This document shows positions 1 through 11,071 of a DNA stretch of 64,000 bases, piece after piece; position 1 is the stretch's first letter, and each line of letters begins with the position of its first letter. The notes beneath the pieces are model-generated. The model saw only the letters and a list, made by a program, of their open reading frames with translations. It was not told the DNA's origin and did no database searches. The position numbers and the translations under genes are program-made. The stretch is from Entamoeba invadens IP1 (Eukaryota; Evosea; Mastigamoebida; Endamoebidae), in the NCBI RefSeq assembly GCF_000330505.1, contig NW_004443556.1, forward strand, positions 299,907-363,906, given 5' to 3'.

Positions 1-1086
1 TTAAACAAGTCTAATATAATTAACAAATAAAGCTGACAAAAAAACTTCTTTTAGTTTCAAAAAAATATTTTTTTTGTAAAAACTGCAATTTCTAAAATAG
101 AAATAAAAAATAGAAAAATGATAAAATAGAATATTGTATAATGATATTACATGGTATACTATTCTATTAATAATACCAATTATGACATTCAGAGGTTTAC
201 AAAATCACAATTCTAAATACCCACGTCACTATTTTGAAACCAAAATATTCATTTTCTCTTTTAAATTCATACGTTATAAAACCACATTTTTGACAATAAT
301 TATTATGGAAACACCTGATGACATTTTAACAAATAGTTCAAAGTCTAAAACAATAGTATAAATTAAAATTAATGACAAAAAAATTTAAGTAACTTATTTA
401 TAAATGTATTTAACTCGAGTATTTAAATATATTCAGACATTACAAATTGTGCAACTTTTTTCAAATAGCACAAAAGAATTTTCGTTTCCTCTACTGTTTT
501 TTTCCATTATTATTTCAAATTGCTTTACATTATAAAAATGGCACAAATAAGAAACATTATCATAAAATTATGAAGAATTTAACAATTAGGCTAATCTTTA
601 AATAAAAATAGTTAATTGGAAAAATGAAAATTCCAAAGTGTTATAAAACACTATTTTGTTAACTGTAAAAATAATTACATTAATTTTTTTATTATTTCTT
701 TACCAAAATTATAACAAATATGCAAAAATTTATGATGTAATTATTTGTAATACAAATGTCAAAATATGTTGATTATATTACTTTTGATTTATTTATATTG
801 TAAATCGTAAATATTAATATGATTTTAAATTGTATATTATATTATAAATATAATATATTCATAATATTACCAATTCATATTATTTATGTATAACAACATT
901 GTTGTAATTGTTTCCTTTCGTTTTCAAATGTAAAGTATATGAAAAATTTTTCAATTGTTTTTGAAATGAAGAAAATGTTTTCCCAATAATTAACCATTCA
1001 TATCAATGAAAATTCACAAAACAACATTTAACGAAATTATGTGGGAAACCAAGTGATATTTAAACTTTGAAATAATACATATTGTG
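1..1086. other. A+T-rich intergenic region, no gene seen
   Basis: Long A and T tracts with frequent stops on both strands. The longest open stretch (134-361, plus) opens on TTG, and its translation is low-complexity without a recognisable motif. The last 30 bases carry the promoter of the membrane-protein gene. Confidence 0.6.
1057..1064 (+). promoter_or_regulatory. TATA-like element of the kinase-like membrane protein gene
   Basis: The octamer TATTTAAA matches the known Entamoeba TATA-like core element and lies about 23 bases before the ATG at 1087. The placement suits the very short 5' UTRs of Entamoeba genes. Confidence 0.55.
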
Positions 1087-1785
1087 ATGGTTCTTGTTAG
1101 TATAATGTTGTTTGTTATTTCTTTTGTTGTGTCAAACACTTTTATTCTTCTCAGTTACACACTACGGAAGTGTAATTTGATTGCAAGCCACAACTCTCGA
1201 AAGATGTTCCATATTACTTTTGGATTGAGTCAAATAATATTTTGGCCATTGTATCCGGATGATCTAACAAGTCGCTTTCTTGGGACTTTTAATTGTCTGA
1301 TTTACTCTTTTATCTTCTTTGTGATGGGTGAAGGGTATTGCAATGGCAGTCTATATGAAGTGCTCAAAGTTGTGTTATGTAGACAAAACGACCACAAAGA
1401 ATTTTTGTATGGTCCACTGAATTACTGTGTCACCATCTCAGTAATTGCACTTATATTTTGGAGAACTTACCCACCGACTATCATTGGAATAAGTCTTCTT
1501 TTATGTGGCGATGGGATGGCGGAAGTGATTGGCAAGACAATTGGTAAAGTCAAGTTGAAAACCCCTTGGGGAAGAATAAAAACACTTGAAGGTTCTCTTG
1601 CTGTTTTTATATTTGGTGGTATTGGAGCACTTATTATGTGTTATATTGTATTCCACAAATTCTTTCTCTTTTACACAACATTTTTAGCATTGGTTGGGAT
1701 GGTGGTTGAGTTTTACTCAATCCCTGAGTATGACAATGTACTAATACCACTTTCGTCGCTAGTTTTTGGCGTCTTTTTGTTTTAA
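1087..1785 (+). CDS. Polyprenol/phytol kinase-like (DGK1/VTE5/SEC59-type) membrane protein
   Basis: A 232-aa protein starting at the ATG just after an in-frame GTG. It has several hydrophobic segments (about residues 2-24, 43-56, 66-80, 113-125, 132-141, 171-208 and 219-232). The family signature is visible: R38-K39-x-x-H42 near the N-terminus, GDG at 141-143 followed by AEVIG, a K-T-L-E-G-S box at 165-170, and Y-D-N-V-L-I-P-L near 215-222. In the DGK1/VTE5/dolichol kinase family these motifs belong to CTP-dependent kinases that phosphorylate a lipid alcohol (dolichol, phytol or diacylglycerol) in the ER or an equivalent membrane. At 232 residues it is close to the short DGK1/VTE5 members and far shorter than SEC59. 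The substrate cannot be told from sequence; dolichol or another polyprenol is a reasonable guess because Entamoeba has no plastid. Confidence 0.75.
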   Translation: MVLVSIMLFVISFVVSNTFILLSYTLRKCNLIASHNSRKMFHITFGLSQIIFWPLYPDDLTSRFLGTFNCLIYSFIFFVMGEGYCNGSLYEVLKVVLCRQNDHKEFLYGPLNYCVTISVIALIFWRTYPPTIIGISLLLCGDGMAEVIGKTIGKVKLKTPWGRIKTLEGSLAVFIFGGIGALIMCYIVFHKFFLFYTTFLALVGMVVEFYSIPEYDNVLIPLSSLVFGVFLF

Positions 1786-4069
1786 TAAATAACTTAATGT
1801 TCATAACATTTAAAATTCACAATATTATAATTAAACTCGTTTATTTATTATAATAAAAAATCAAAAATAGAATAACAACATTAATTTTGTTCAAAAACAG
1901 ACAATATAAAAAATAAATATAACAATTTATTAACTTTAACACAACAATTTTATTGACAACAAATCACCCTTTATCTGACAAACCATTTTAAATTTAGTGT
2001 ATAAATAAACAATATATTATACTTTGCACTTTTAATAATGTGATGTAAGATTAATTATTCTTTGTATTCAAATGTCGTGATAATCATATATATAAACATA
2101 CCATTGTTGTTTCATAGAAAAAATGCATCACAGGAAGTTTTTTGTTGATAAATACAATTTTTGAAAATAAAAACTTCATTTTTGATTTTAGAAAATATAA
2201 AGGAAGTGTTACCAAAAGTATAAGAATTACATACTGTTAATTTATCAACCTAAAATTTTCCAAAAACACTGTTTTGTCGACGTATATTGTAAAGCATATT
2301 TTGACATTTCCTGTTTGTTGGATTCCAAAACACAGTCTTTTATTTTTTCAAATTGCAAATATAGCTGCCAAACAATGTGCTGTCGATTTTCTAACTAATC
2401 AAATGTTCAAATTAATTGACAAGATTTTCTTATGAGACATTTTTGTGTTTTTAATCCTTTTTTAATATAATAAAATGAATGACTTGTTTTCTTTTTATAA
2501 CTTAAAAAACAAAAGTATTTTTATGATAAATTTGAAAATTGAAATATTTATTGTTTTTTATAATTATAAATTATTTGTCAATTTTAATATACAGGTCAAA
2601 AATTATTGTAATTATTTTTAACCACAATTCAAATTCTCAAAAAACAGAAAGAATAAAAGACTAAAATTTTGATTTTAACCGTTTTTCAAGTTTTAATACT
2701 TTTAAATAATAAAATTATAATACATGGTAAATACAAATCACCATCTTAGACAGAAGAATTTTTTTTAAAGAAAATTAATAGCTTTTGTGGTGAACAGTTG
2801 CATACATTTTTATATTCAAATTATTAATTTTTAAATAATCAAGTAAAATAATTTTTGATTTTTGCGTATTTATATATAGAAAAATATGAAATTAATATTA
2901 GAATCATAAAAATGTTTTTGATTAAAAACACCTTTGTTAAATTAAAGATAATTCTGATTTATTTTAAAAAATTTTGTTTGCAAAATACTTTACATAACAC
3001 GTTAAGATAATTAAATTGTGTTTGTAATTAAAATATATTAATTAAAATTTAAAAAACCATTCAAATTAAATTTGATGATTGTTTTTATTAAATTAATAAA
3101 TTTATAGTAAAAGCCATTAATATCATCATAGATTTTTTAATACAGTTTTGCAGATTATCCGTTCACAGTCTCTTGTTGTTAATTAACCTCATTTATAAGC
3201 ACTACATGTCGTACCGTCGATGTTATATCCAATTTAAATAAGCAATTCAACTTGAAGTTGTTGTTGTGGTGCAAAGTCCACAATTTGAATCAACACATTT
3301 AGTGCATTTTGTCTCAACTAATATATATAATTCTGAACGTGTTTTAAACTGTAAAGGAGTTTATGCAAACACTGTATTAAGTATAATGTTTACAACTATT
3401 TGCCATATTTAATCCAAAATATCAATTGTTATTAAAAAATATCAAAACAATAATATATAAATTGTAGTGGTTCATCTTATTGTTTTTCAGTATTTACCTT
3501 TTGTGAACATATTAAAATTTTTTATTTGAATGTTGAATTAAAAAATCATGTAAGTAAACATAACTTATAATTAATCATGCAGATGGTCATTTATTCAACA
3601 CGTTTTGAAATATCAAATTTACAACTCAATTAAATTTTTATAAAAACACAAAGTTAAATAGAAAAGAAATATTGGTGATATAGAAAAGTTTATCCTTTTC
3701 ATATTTTTGAATATTCTTTACAAATTCGAAAAGTCGATTCTTATTTATTAATAAAAATAAAACCGGTAAAATAAAAAATAATCTGTATTTTGTTCAAAAC
3801 TTAACAACAGTCTGTCAAAAAACAATACAAATATTAATTGCTTAATATTTGTTCCAAGTTGTTTAAAATTACAAACGGTAATGTGTGGAATATATTACAT
3901 ATAAAAACATAAAAAAACTGTTATTTAATCAAAATACTATAATTTATTATTTAACAAATTGTATCTTTAGTTTTAGTATCAGTCTTCCCGTTTGCAAAAA
4001 TAGATTAATTATATATACAAATTATGGTTTATTTATAATAAATTATAAAAATTGTTATTAAGGTAAGAG
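1786..4069. other. A+T-rich intergenic region, nothing recognised
   Basis: About 2.3 kb of A+T-rich sequence without a credible reading frame on either strand. A slightly more complex stretch near 3150-3370 gave no coherent translation and no tRNA-like fold by eye. Confidence 0.6.
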
Positions 4070-4077
4070 TATTTAAG
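4070..4077 (+). promoter_or_regulatory. TATA-like element of the Rac gene
   Basis: TATTTAAG lies about 27 bases upstream of the Rac ATG and fits the Entamoeba TATTTAA(A/G) core element. Confidence 0.55.
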
Positions 4078-4103
4078 CGACACCAAAACACACCAAACAT
4101 AAA

Positions 4104-4694
4104 ATGCAAGCAGTTAAATGTGTCATAGTTGGCGATGGAGCTGTTGGGAAAACATGTCTTCTTATCAGTTACACCACCAACGCGTTTCCAAATGAATACA
4201 TACCAACAGTTTTTGACAATTACAGTGCAACAGTGATGGTTGACTCAAAACCAATCAATCTTGGACTCTGGGACACTGCAGGGCAAGAGGATTACGACAA
4301 ATTGCGCCCATTGTCATACCCACAAACAGATGTCTTTTTGATCTGTTTCAGTGTTGTCTCGCCGCCTTCATTCGACAACGTTTCATCAAAGTGGCAACCC
4401 GAAGTTGTTCATCATTGCCCCAAGACTCCTTGCCTCCTTGTTGGGACAAAGTTGGACATGAGAGAAGACAAAGATCAATTAAAGCGACTCGAAGAAAAGA
4501 AGATATCCCCGATCACCACTGAACAAGGTGAAGCTAAAGCCAAAGACATCAATGCAGTGAAGTACATCGAATGCTCTGCTCTTACACAAAAGAATTTAAG
4601 ACTGGTTTTTGATGAAGCAGTCAGAGCTGTCATCTCCCCCAAAAATGATGCTCAATCAAAGAAACAAACTCAAAACAGGTGCATTTTACTTTAA
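4104..4694 (+). CDS. Rac/Rho-family small GTPase
   Basis: A complete 196-aa Rho-family GTPase. All nucleotide-binding motifs are present: P-loop G10-D-G-A-V-G-K16-T17, switch I Y-I-P-T35-V-F-D-N-Y40, switch II D57-T-A-G60-Q61-E62, T115-K-L-D118, and a C-terminal S-A-L box. A Rho insert helix (about 121-135) separates it from Ras and Rab, and the effector loop is Rac-like. It ends in a CAAX box, C-I-L-L; the final leucine predicts geranylgeranylation. Rac proteins in this genus drive actin remodelling, phagocytosis and motility at the plasma membrane. Unlike many neighbours it has no frameshift or missing residue, and its codons are less A+T-biased than the flanks. Confidence 0.95.
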   Translation: MQAVKCVIVGDGAVGKTCLLISYTTNAFPNEYIPTVFDNYSATVMVDSKPINLGLWDTAGQEDYDKLRPLSYPQTDVFLICFSVVSPPSFDNVSSKWQPEVVHHCPKTPCLLVGTKLDMREDKDQLKRLEEKKISPITTEQGEAKAKDINAVKYIECSALTQKNLRLVFDEAVRAVISPKNDAQSKKQTQNRCILL

Positions 4695-5103
4695 TTTATT
4701 TTTAATTTAATTCTGATTTAAACAACACAAACATCTAATACAAACTTTTTTAAATGTGATATTAAAAACATTTTTTTATAAAAATTATTATTGTTACAAA
4801 ATGAGTTACCAATTTTTATTAAATTTGAAATATGAAATTACACAAATTTATTGTTTGTCTTAAAAAACGCGGCTTTCAGAGTAAAATATTGATTTTTAAA
4901 AAAATTACTTGAAAATAACTGCTTTTTTTTCCTTATTTTTAACAAAAATATTTTGAATTATATTTAAACTATATTTTATAGTAAAATGTCCAGTACCATA
5001 TTTTTGTTTTTAGTTTATCTTGATTTCTTAAAATTAGAAACATTTTTTTATTAAAAGAGTATTTGATTTTTTTATTTATAATAATCAATTCTTGTTTTTA
5101 ATA
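4695..5103. other. Intergenic A+T-rich DNA
   Basis: No reading frame or RNA gene seen. The stretch ends where the left TACAGTC inverted end begins. Confidence 0.6.
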
Positions 5104-5134
5104 TACAGTCAAAGTGGCTTATTTGTAGGTTTTC
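5104..5134 (+). repeat. Left TACAGTC-type terminal inverted repeat
   Basis: These 31 bases match, with a few differences, the reverse complement of 9487-9517. They begin TACAGTCAAAG, and a TTATTTGT(A/G)GG sub-repeat recurs just inside. TA followed by CAGT is typical of Tc1/mariner/pogo ends with a TA target duplication. The 60361-60611 element shares the outer motif. Confidence 0.7.
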
Positions 5135-5288
5135 GTATTTATGGGTTTTGCTTATTTGTGGGTTAACTGACCAATCAAAATCAAAACATACAAATAGGTT
5201 GTATCTTCTCGAAACTGAATAATTAATTGAAATCAATTAAAATAACTTTATATTTAATTTATCGATAAAAATAGTTTTTTACGCGATT

Positions 5289-5302
5289 CAGGGTCTATCA
5301 CG
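5289..5302 (+). repeat. Left arm of nested 14-bp inverted repeat (CAGGGTCTATCACG)
   Basis: Perfect 14-base match to the reverse complement of 8821-8834. The CAGGG start is reminiscent of hAT or Tigger ends, but the 8 bases outside the two arms do not form a target-site duplication. Confidence 0.5.
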
Positions 5303-6122
5303 TGACAAAAGTGTTTTTTCTTTGTTATTAGCCACGTCACCAAAGTGATCTTGAATTTATGTTCACTTAGTTCTTTTAGATCTAGCGGCGAGCTTAAAGC
5401 CGACTTTTGTAAATGAAAAAACTTAGAAATAGATAGTTATTTTAATCAATACTTGGCCAAGTAATGGGAAAACATGCCAATTCAAATTTTAAACATCGGT
5501 TTATATTTTATTACTGCTGTGATTGCAATAATATACACAATAATTGTGACAAATGCAGCACTGTTTTACACATCAAACCGATAGTTACAAATAACATTTT
5601 AATAACACAAATAACAATGAAATAACAATCTATTAAATAATTGTATTTTTATTAATAATATGTAATAAAATAAACCTATTCAACTTAAAATAAAGCTAAA
5701 AAGCTAATAACTGATAATTAAAAATGCTATAAAACGACTAATAATAATAAATAAAGGTTTATTTTCATATTTATATTTAACGTTACTAACTAAATATTTA
5801 TATTTAAAAACTATATTAAATAATAACAATCAAACTCAAAAACTCAAAAATGTTTGTTAATTGATAAATATACTATATAACAAATAATATCAATACTATA
5901 GTTTTAAACTATACAAAGTGAAATAATGTATTAATAATTAATTAAATTGTTTAGTACATGATTTATATTTATAAAAACCTAAATATAAACTTATAGTTCA
6001 AATTATAACTTAATTTATTATTAATATATTATTAACAAAACTAGTAACAATAACCATAATTAATTACAACACAATTTCAATTATAACACAATACAATAGC
6101 CATAACACTTGACTCGATCAAT
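5303..6122. other. Intergenic A+T-rich DNA inside the TIR-bounded segment
   Basis: No coherent coding sequence. A more G+C-rich patch lies at about 5300-5405, just inside the nested inverted repeat; the rest is A+T-rich. Confidence 0.55.
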
Positions 6123-6350
6123 TCACAACGATAATACAATGATATCATAAAGAGTGTAATGTTCATAGACATAAGGCGATGTTCAATAACATGACAACAC
6201 ACTCAAAGAAGAAATGTAATGATCAAAGACATAAGATAATACTCAAAACAGGACAAGCTACTCAAAGACAATAAATATTATCAAATAGACAATGCAATAG
6301 TCAAAGACAAAGCAAATGATTCAGGGACTGTATAAGATGTTCATGAATCA
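6123..6350 (+). repeat. Degenerate tandem repeat with a 20-bp period
   Basis: The trinucleotide TCA followed by an A-rich segment recurs at 6123, 6145, 6163, 6183, 6203, 6223, 6243, 6262, 6281, 6301, 6321 and 6341, almost exactly every 20 bases. The best units read TCAAAGACATAAGATAATAC and TCAAAGACAATAAATATTA. Individual units are diverged but the phase is held for about eleven periods. It lies between the GH15-like relic and the left inverted ends. Confidence 0.65.
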
Positions 6351-6871
6351 ATAGATAACAAGTATTTATCTAATTGTTAATCATAACTTATTTATGCAAT
6401 GAATAATAATACATTAATAACATAGTGTTTTTATCAAGATAAATATCAAATTGATATATGATATATAATGATAACCACCAATTGGTCTATTAACAATAGT
6501 AATTACAACAATGATAGCAACGGAATTATATAATACATCAAAATGTTATGATAATAGATAATAAAACAAACATTCGGGCGTAATCATTAAATTTTTAAAT
6601 TAAAAAGTTCCAATGTTTTAACAGTTAGGTTATAACAAAATAAACTATTGCAATAATATGTTAATTTTTTTATATCAACTTACTATAAAAAATAATATTA
6701 ATACTATTAAAAAATAATATGTTTATTTTTAAAAAACTTAATAATATAATATTTTAATGTTTATAGAGTCAGTCTTTAAATGTTATCTCGTCTCAAAGGT
6801 GATCTGGTGGACAAAAATAGCTTTAATTTTGTTTAAATATCAGGCATTGACGACATAATCGAGTCGGTGAT
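6351..6871. other. Intergenic A+T-rich DNA
   Basis: No coding frame or motif seen. The last 80 bases are richer in G+C and may be the decayed 3' end of the glycosidase-like gene on the minus strand. Confidence 0.5.
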
Positions 6872-7743
6872 TTAGTCAACAGCTTCTCCGCATGGCATAT
6901 AATCGTTTCCAGTATGTTTGATCATCCAGTTCAATCTTTCTTTAACTACGCCTGCATGATTGTCGAATTCGTTGTAGAGCAATTCAGCCCAACTCATAAA
7001 CGTTGTGACAACTCCCCATGGTGGGCTTACTTCACCAACTTTTTTTTCTTTCATTATTCCACTTTGAAGAATAAAAGTATGAGTCTTGTGGATATCTTGC
7101 AAAACCGTATTCAAGTTTGGTGTTGAACTTTCTGATGTTATCAAAGTGTTTTTTATCTTTATTTGATCGTTTACAATGTCACTGAACGCCATAGTTGCAG
7201 TCGCTGTGTCGATGATCACTTTCTGCTTTTTGTTGTCCAAATGGCTTGGACGAAGTGTCCTTTCTCTTCATTCCAGAACAATCTCTCAAATGAAGTTGAT
7301 AGGTCAACGCTCTCCTTCTCAGTAATTCAACTCTTTTAGTATATTTGTAATACTTCTCTTCCATCATAGCAGCCGCCAACAATCCGTGGTGGCCTTGAAT
7401 TTGTGTGAATCCATAATACTGCAGTGGGACACTTAAGGAAGTCCATGCGTCGATATTCCCCTCCCAAATCGAATAGTCTGGCTTAATAATATTCTTCCAA
7501 TCTCGATACAACAAGAAATTAATCCAAATTTCTAATTCGTTGTTTGACTGTTTCTTCCTTAATTAATCCAGTTGTTTGTGTCATTTGTGTGTAATAGTAA
7601 TACACACATAAAACAACACCAACGGAATCACGTTGCGATTCAACAAACCCCACATATGTCCCATCTTAAGAGCTGTATGTCGTTGCGAAAAATTCACCTT
7701 CTCGAAGCCCCGCTTTTTTAAGCCATTTCAAAAACTTTTCTGT
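6872..7743 (-). pseudogene. Decayed six-hairpin glycosidase-like (GH15-type) gene
   Basis: The minus strand from about 7743 to 6872 reads as one protein broken by in-frame TAAs (near 7660 and 7525) and frameshifts (near 7514 and 7179-7240). Readable parts in order: a segment with RDSVGVV, then PDYSIWEG followed by HGLLAAAM, and a C-terminal part with SPPWGVVTTFMSWAELLY and ending MPCGEAVD. Glucoamylase-type GH15 enzymes show this order of elements (an R-D-S/A segment, an S-I-W-E segment, a P-W-x-x-x-T-x-x-x-A-E segment, then an acidic segment near the end). I therefore call it GH15-like, but the family is inferred from motif order only. No intact start remains and no functional product is expected. 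Confidence 0.45.
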
Positions 7744-7750
7744 CACCAAC

Positions 7751-7784
7751 AAATTCAGTTTTCGTATGACAGAAAACTGAATTT
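7751..7784. repeat. Perfect hairpin: 13-bp arms, 8-base loop
   Basis: The arms are AAATTCAGTTTTC (7751-7763) and its exact reverse complement (7772-7784), with loop GTATGACA. It lies just upstream (minus sense) of the readable part of the GH15-like relic. Confidence 0.7.
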
Positions 7785-9486
7785 TTTAGTATAAACATTT
7801 CAAACGTTTATAACATATAACAATAAGTATTATATTTTATTATAATTTAAAACGAGACAGATTTTTTTCAACTGACTTGTTTTTATAGTACTTTTATTTA
7901 ATAGTCTTTAACATTTTATTAATAAAATCAATAATTATTATCATAATTGTTAATTTAAAATAATTTAATTGTGATCTATATTAAAACACACCAACAAACA
8001 AACAGATTGACAGTTTTTAAGTAAATAAAGTACTTATAAATATAATAAATATATAATTCAATAATAGCTTTGATAAAATTTACAAAAAGACTAAACAATA
8101 GAATGAAGATAATTGCAGTAGTTTTGTTTCAAACACTCTGTTTACGCATCATTGATGAACAGAATAGTTTCACTTATTATTTTTGCGAATAATAACTCTT
8201 CTGTTTTATCAAAGTAGTGCATTTTTATAAAACAACCTAAATTTATCAACAACACCAAGTATCGTGATTCAATGTTTTGTTATAGTCCATTCTATTACAT
8301 TTTTTCTATATTAATTTGGTATATTAAACCATCATTTGATGTTTGAAAGTGATGAAAAGCAACAATAAATCAATTTTAACAACTAATCGCAAGGTGACAG
8401 CTTTGTTCTAATTAATTTTACTTAACATTGTTGAGAGAAGTTTGGTATATAACAAATTTTATTTTGATGAGTTAAATTATTATTTAATCGTCATTAAACA
8501 ATTTCTAATATTTTATAATATTATCAATTATAATTAATAGTTTTATTTTATATAGTATAAATATTATATTAATAAACCATTTATTTGTATACTATACATT
8601 TTAACATTTTATAGTTTTGTTGTTAACTGTCGTTTTAACATTAAAAATGACCGCGGCAAAAAATTTCCATCTGTAAAGAAAAGGTTTTGGAGATCGCAAA
8701 AACAAACATAACTATGAATTTTACTAAAACTACTTTATTTTTGGCATAAAAACAAATAAAATATACCCCTTTTCATTTTAAAATGCATTTTTGGGACAAG
8801 TTCCAAATTTTTCCCTGTTCCGTGATAGACCCTGCATGGAATAAGACTTCTTTTGAATTTTTTAACTCATTTAATCTAATTATTTTAAATTTCTGTTAAA
8901 ATGGTTTCAATATTTAATAATTGTTTTTATTTTTTATTTAAAAAATACTATAATTAATAATATTTTTGATTGATAATACATTTGTGGTACTGAGGTTTCG
9001 ACATATAATTAATAATTTTTATACCATTGAATAAATTAAATATATATGTTATATTTGGACGATTTTTTGAAAATAATTGAAAACATTGTTTATTATTATT
9101 CAAATAGTATTCAAATAATAAAACGAAACCTTAGTATTTGTCTAAACTTTAGTCTCATATCAGTATTTATATAAATTCAGTCTTAAAACTATAATAGTAA
9201 ATTTTTGGACCATTAAAACTGGAATATTACGGGAAACTGTTGAAAAATCTCCAAAAACACTATTATTTAATTTTATTTGGTTTCCCAACTTTTTTTAATT
9301 CCTATTTTTTAAGGCTTATTTTGTGTATTTATTTTGTCACGCAAACAACAATTTACAATAGACTTTAGTAAAAGACTAAAAACTAAAAATATGGTTATTT
9401 TTATTATTTTTTGATGAGTAAAATAAATCAAAGAATATTCTTCGAAATACTTAGCAAAACCTACAAATAGACAGCTTTTTATGCAA
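7785..9486. other. Intergenic A+T-rich DNA with the right nested repeat arm
   Basis: No intact gene. A 29-codon ORF at 8103-8192 (plus) opens MKIIAVVLFQTLC, which resembles a signal peptide, but it stops at once and no downstream continuation was recognised. The right arm of the nested 14-bp inverted repeat lies inside. Confidence 0.5.
8821..8834 (-). repeat. Right arm of nested 14-bp inverted repeat
   Basis: CGTGATAGACCCTG is the exact reverse complement of 5289-5302, about 3.5 kb away. Confidence 0.5.
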
Positions 9487-9517
9487 GAAAACCCACAAAT
9501 AAGCGACTTTGACTGTA
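9487..9517 (-). repeat. Right TACAGTC-type terminal inverted repeat
   Basis: Ends in TTTGACTGTA and mirrors 5104-5134, including the internal ACAAATA-type sub-repeat. The two ends may bound one 4.4-kb element or be separate MITE remnants. Confidence 0.65.
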
Positions 9518-9626
9518 TCGTTTGAACGCTTAAATTTGGCACAAATGAATTTAGAAAACCCGCATTCGTTTTATCTTTTTTCTTTCATTTTACAATCTTT
9601 TACTAAAAACAACTTTTTTGCTTTAA

Positions 9627-9989
9627 AAACATCAGACAATTAACAGATATTGTGCTGCAGCAATTGGAGATGTTTATGATGCAAGGAACTTGGAAATTGA
9701 ACTGAGAAACTTGGAAACTCGACATGAAAGAGAACGTGTACATATTAATACAAAAACCACAAATCCACTTTTTGATAAAATTGATGGTGTGGTATTCATG
9801 GAATTGATACAAAATGCATTTTCTGTTGTTTCAGAACAAAACTGTACCAATTATCACCTTCACATGTTGAAAGTTGCTTTTTGTTGTACTCTTGAAATGA
9901 CACTAGAAAACAACGATAAATTTACACGCGATGTTGAGATAACCGATCTTGTATTATCTGCAATTATTGATTCCTATTGTGATAATTGA
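9627..9989 (+). pseudogene. Unknown protein fragment, possibly a last exon
   Basis: An open frame of about 120 codons runs to a TGA at 9989. The first downstream ATG is well inside the frame; upstream the frame starts after a TAA at 9624. Bases 9624-9635 end in CATCAG and could be a splice acceptor, although Entamoeba introns usually end TAG. The protein has mixed composition, with a charged N-terminal part (RNLETRHERER) and a Cys/Leu segment (LKVAFCCTLEM). I do not recognise the family. A 3' exon whose 5' part was lost, or a fragment left beside the transposon end at 9517, are both possible. Confidence 0.35.
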
Positions 9990-10252
9990 TTATTTTTCGA
10001 AATGACAATTACTATTTTTTATTACCGAACTTTTTAGTGAATTGTGTTTTGCTTTTTGGGACAAAATGGGATTTTCCAATATGCCAGATTTAAGCTTACA
10101 AACAATAATAAACAGAAAGAATAATAAAATTAGAGTTTTTTATTATAATAATTTTAATTATCAATTTAATTGTTTTTTAATATAATATATTTAATAAATG
10201 AATTTTAATAATTATCTTATTGATAGAAAATATTTTGTATAACATTAATAAC

Positions 10253-11071
10253 TCATTTTAGCATTTTATTAATCTCCAGTTTATCGCAATATTTGAACGC
10301 TTCAAACCCTATTTCCACAATACTGTTGTTGGTGTTGATTTTTGTTAAATTTTTGCAACAATAAAAACATTGTTGACCAACACTGGTTACACAGTTACCC
10401 AATGTTACACTTTCTAGTTTCTTACAATTGTAGAAGCAGCTATTTCCAATTGAAACGACTCTATTTGGAATATTGATATCAATAAGAGAGTTGCATTGAC
10501 AAAATGTATACGGTTGCAACACTCGAAGATTGTTTGGTAACACCACTCTTACAAGGTTTTGGCAACTATAAAAACAACTTCCTCCGATAAAAGAGACTTG
10601 ATTTGGAATGTCTATTGATTTCAAAGTATTGTCGTTGTAATAGCAGTTGATGTTAAGTGATGTAACACTTTGTGGTATTACTTTACCAAAACTGTTTTTG
10701 TCGTCTTGTGTGTAACAAACATTAAAGAACATAAACACGCCTTTAATGTTTAACAAGTAGTCTTGGTATGTAATTGGATAGAAAACTCTAACACGGTAAA
10801 ACGACTTTAATGTTTCAGAAAAGACCATCTTTTTAGGAATTATAGTTTTGATGTGATTTCCAAATGTCTCATCTTTTTCGTTCCATAAATTGAGAGTTTC
10901 AATGGATGGTAAATGTTTTATTGTTTTGTTCGTCAGTGGAATTGGGTTAAAATGGAACTTTTCCATATTCCCTTTAAACTTTTTGCAGACTATTTCTAAA
11001 TTGACAAAGTCGGAAAACGACATAAAGTATTTTGAGACAATCATTATGTGAAATGAATCTAAAGTTACCAT
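10253..11071 (-). CDS. BspA-family leucine-rich repeat protein
   Basis: An uninterrupted 272-aa protein from an ATG at 11071. The N-terminal 50 residues (FHIMIVSKYF, then LEIVCKKFKGNMEKFHFNPIP) are the F-box-like leader typical of Entamoeba BspA-like proteins. From about residue 130, 23-residue TpLRR/BspA repeats follow, of the form IPNxVxxIGxxCFYxCxxLxxV, ending EAFKYCDKL. BspA-like proteins form large Entamoeba families and at least one is on the cell surface; their ligands are mostly unknown. No signal peptide or membrane anchor is visible. It is shorter than the 647-aa relative at 23477 but has normal ends, so it looks complete. Confidence 0.85.
   Translation of the reverse strand: MVTLDSFHIMIVSKYFMSFSDFVNLEIVCKKFKGNMEKFHFNPIPLTNKTIKHLPSIETLNLWNEKDETFGNHIKTIIPKKMVFSETLKSFYRVRVFYPITYQDYLLNIKGVFMFFNVCYTQDDKNSFGKVIPQSVTSLNINCYYNDNTLKSIDIPNQVSFIGGSCFYSCQNLVRVVLPNNLRVLQPYTFCQCNSLIDINIPNRVVSIGNSCFYNCKKLESVTLGNCVTSVGQQCFYCCKNLTKINTNNSIVEIGFEAFKYCDKLEINKMLK

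Noticed and set aside
134..361. 75-codon open frame at the left end
   Set aside because: Opens on TTG, low-complexity composition, no motif; expected by chance in such A+T-rich DNA.
1786..4069. CRISPR-like or tandem arrays
   Set aside because: No regularly spaced identical repeats were found here or elsewhere; organism is eukaryotic.
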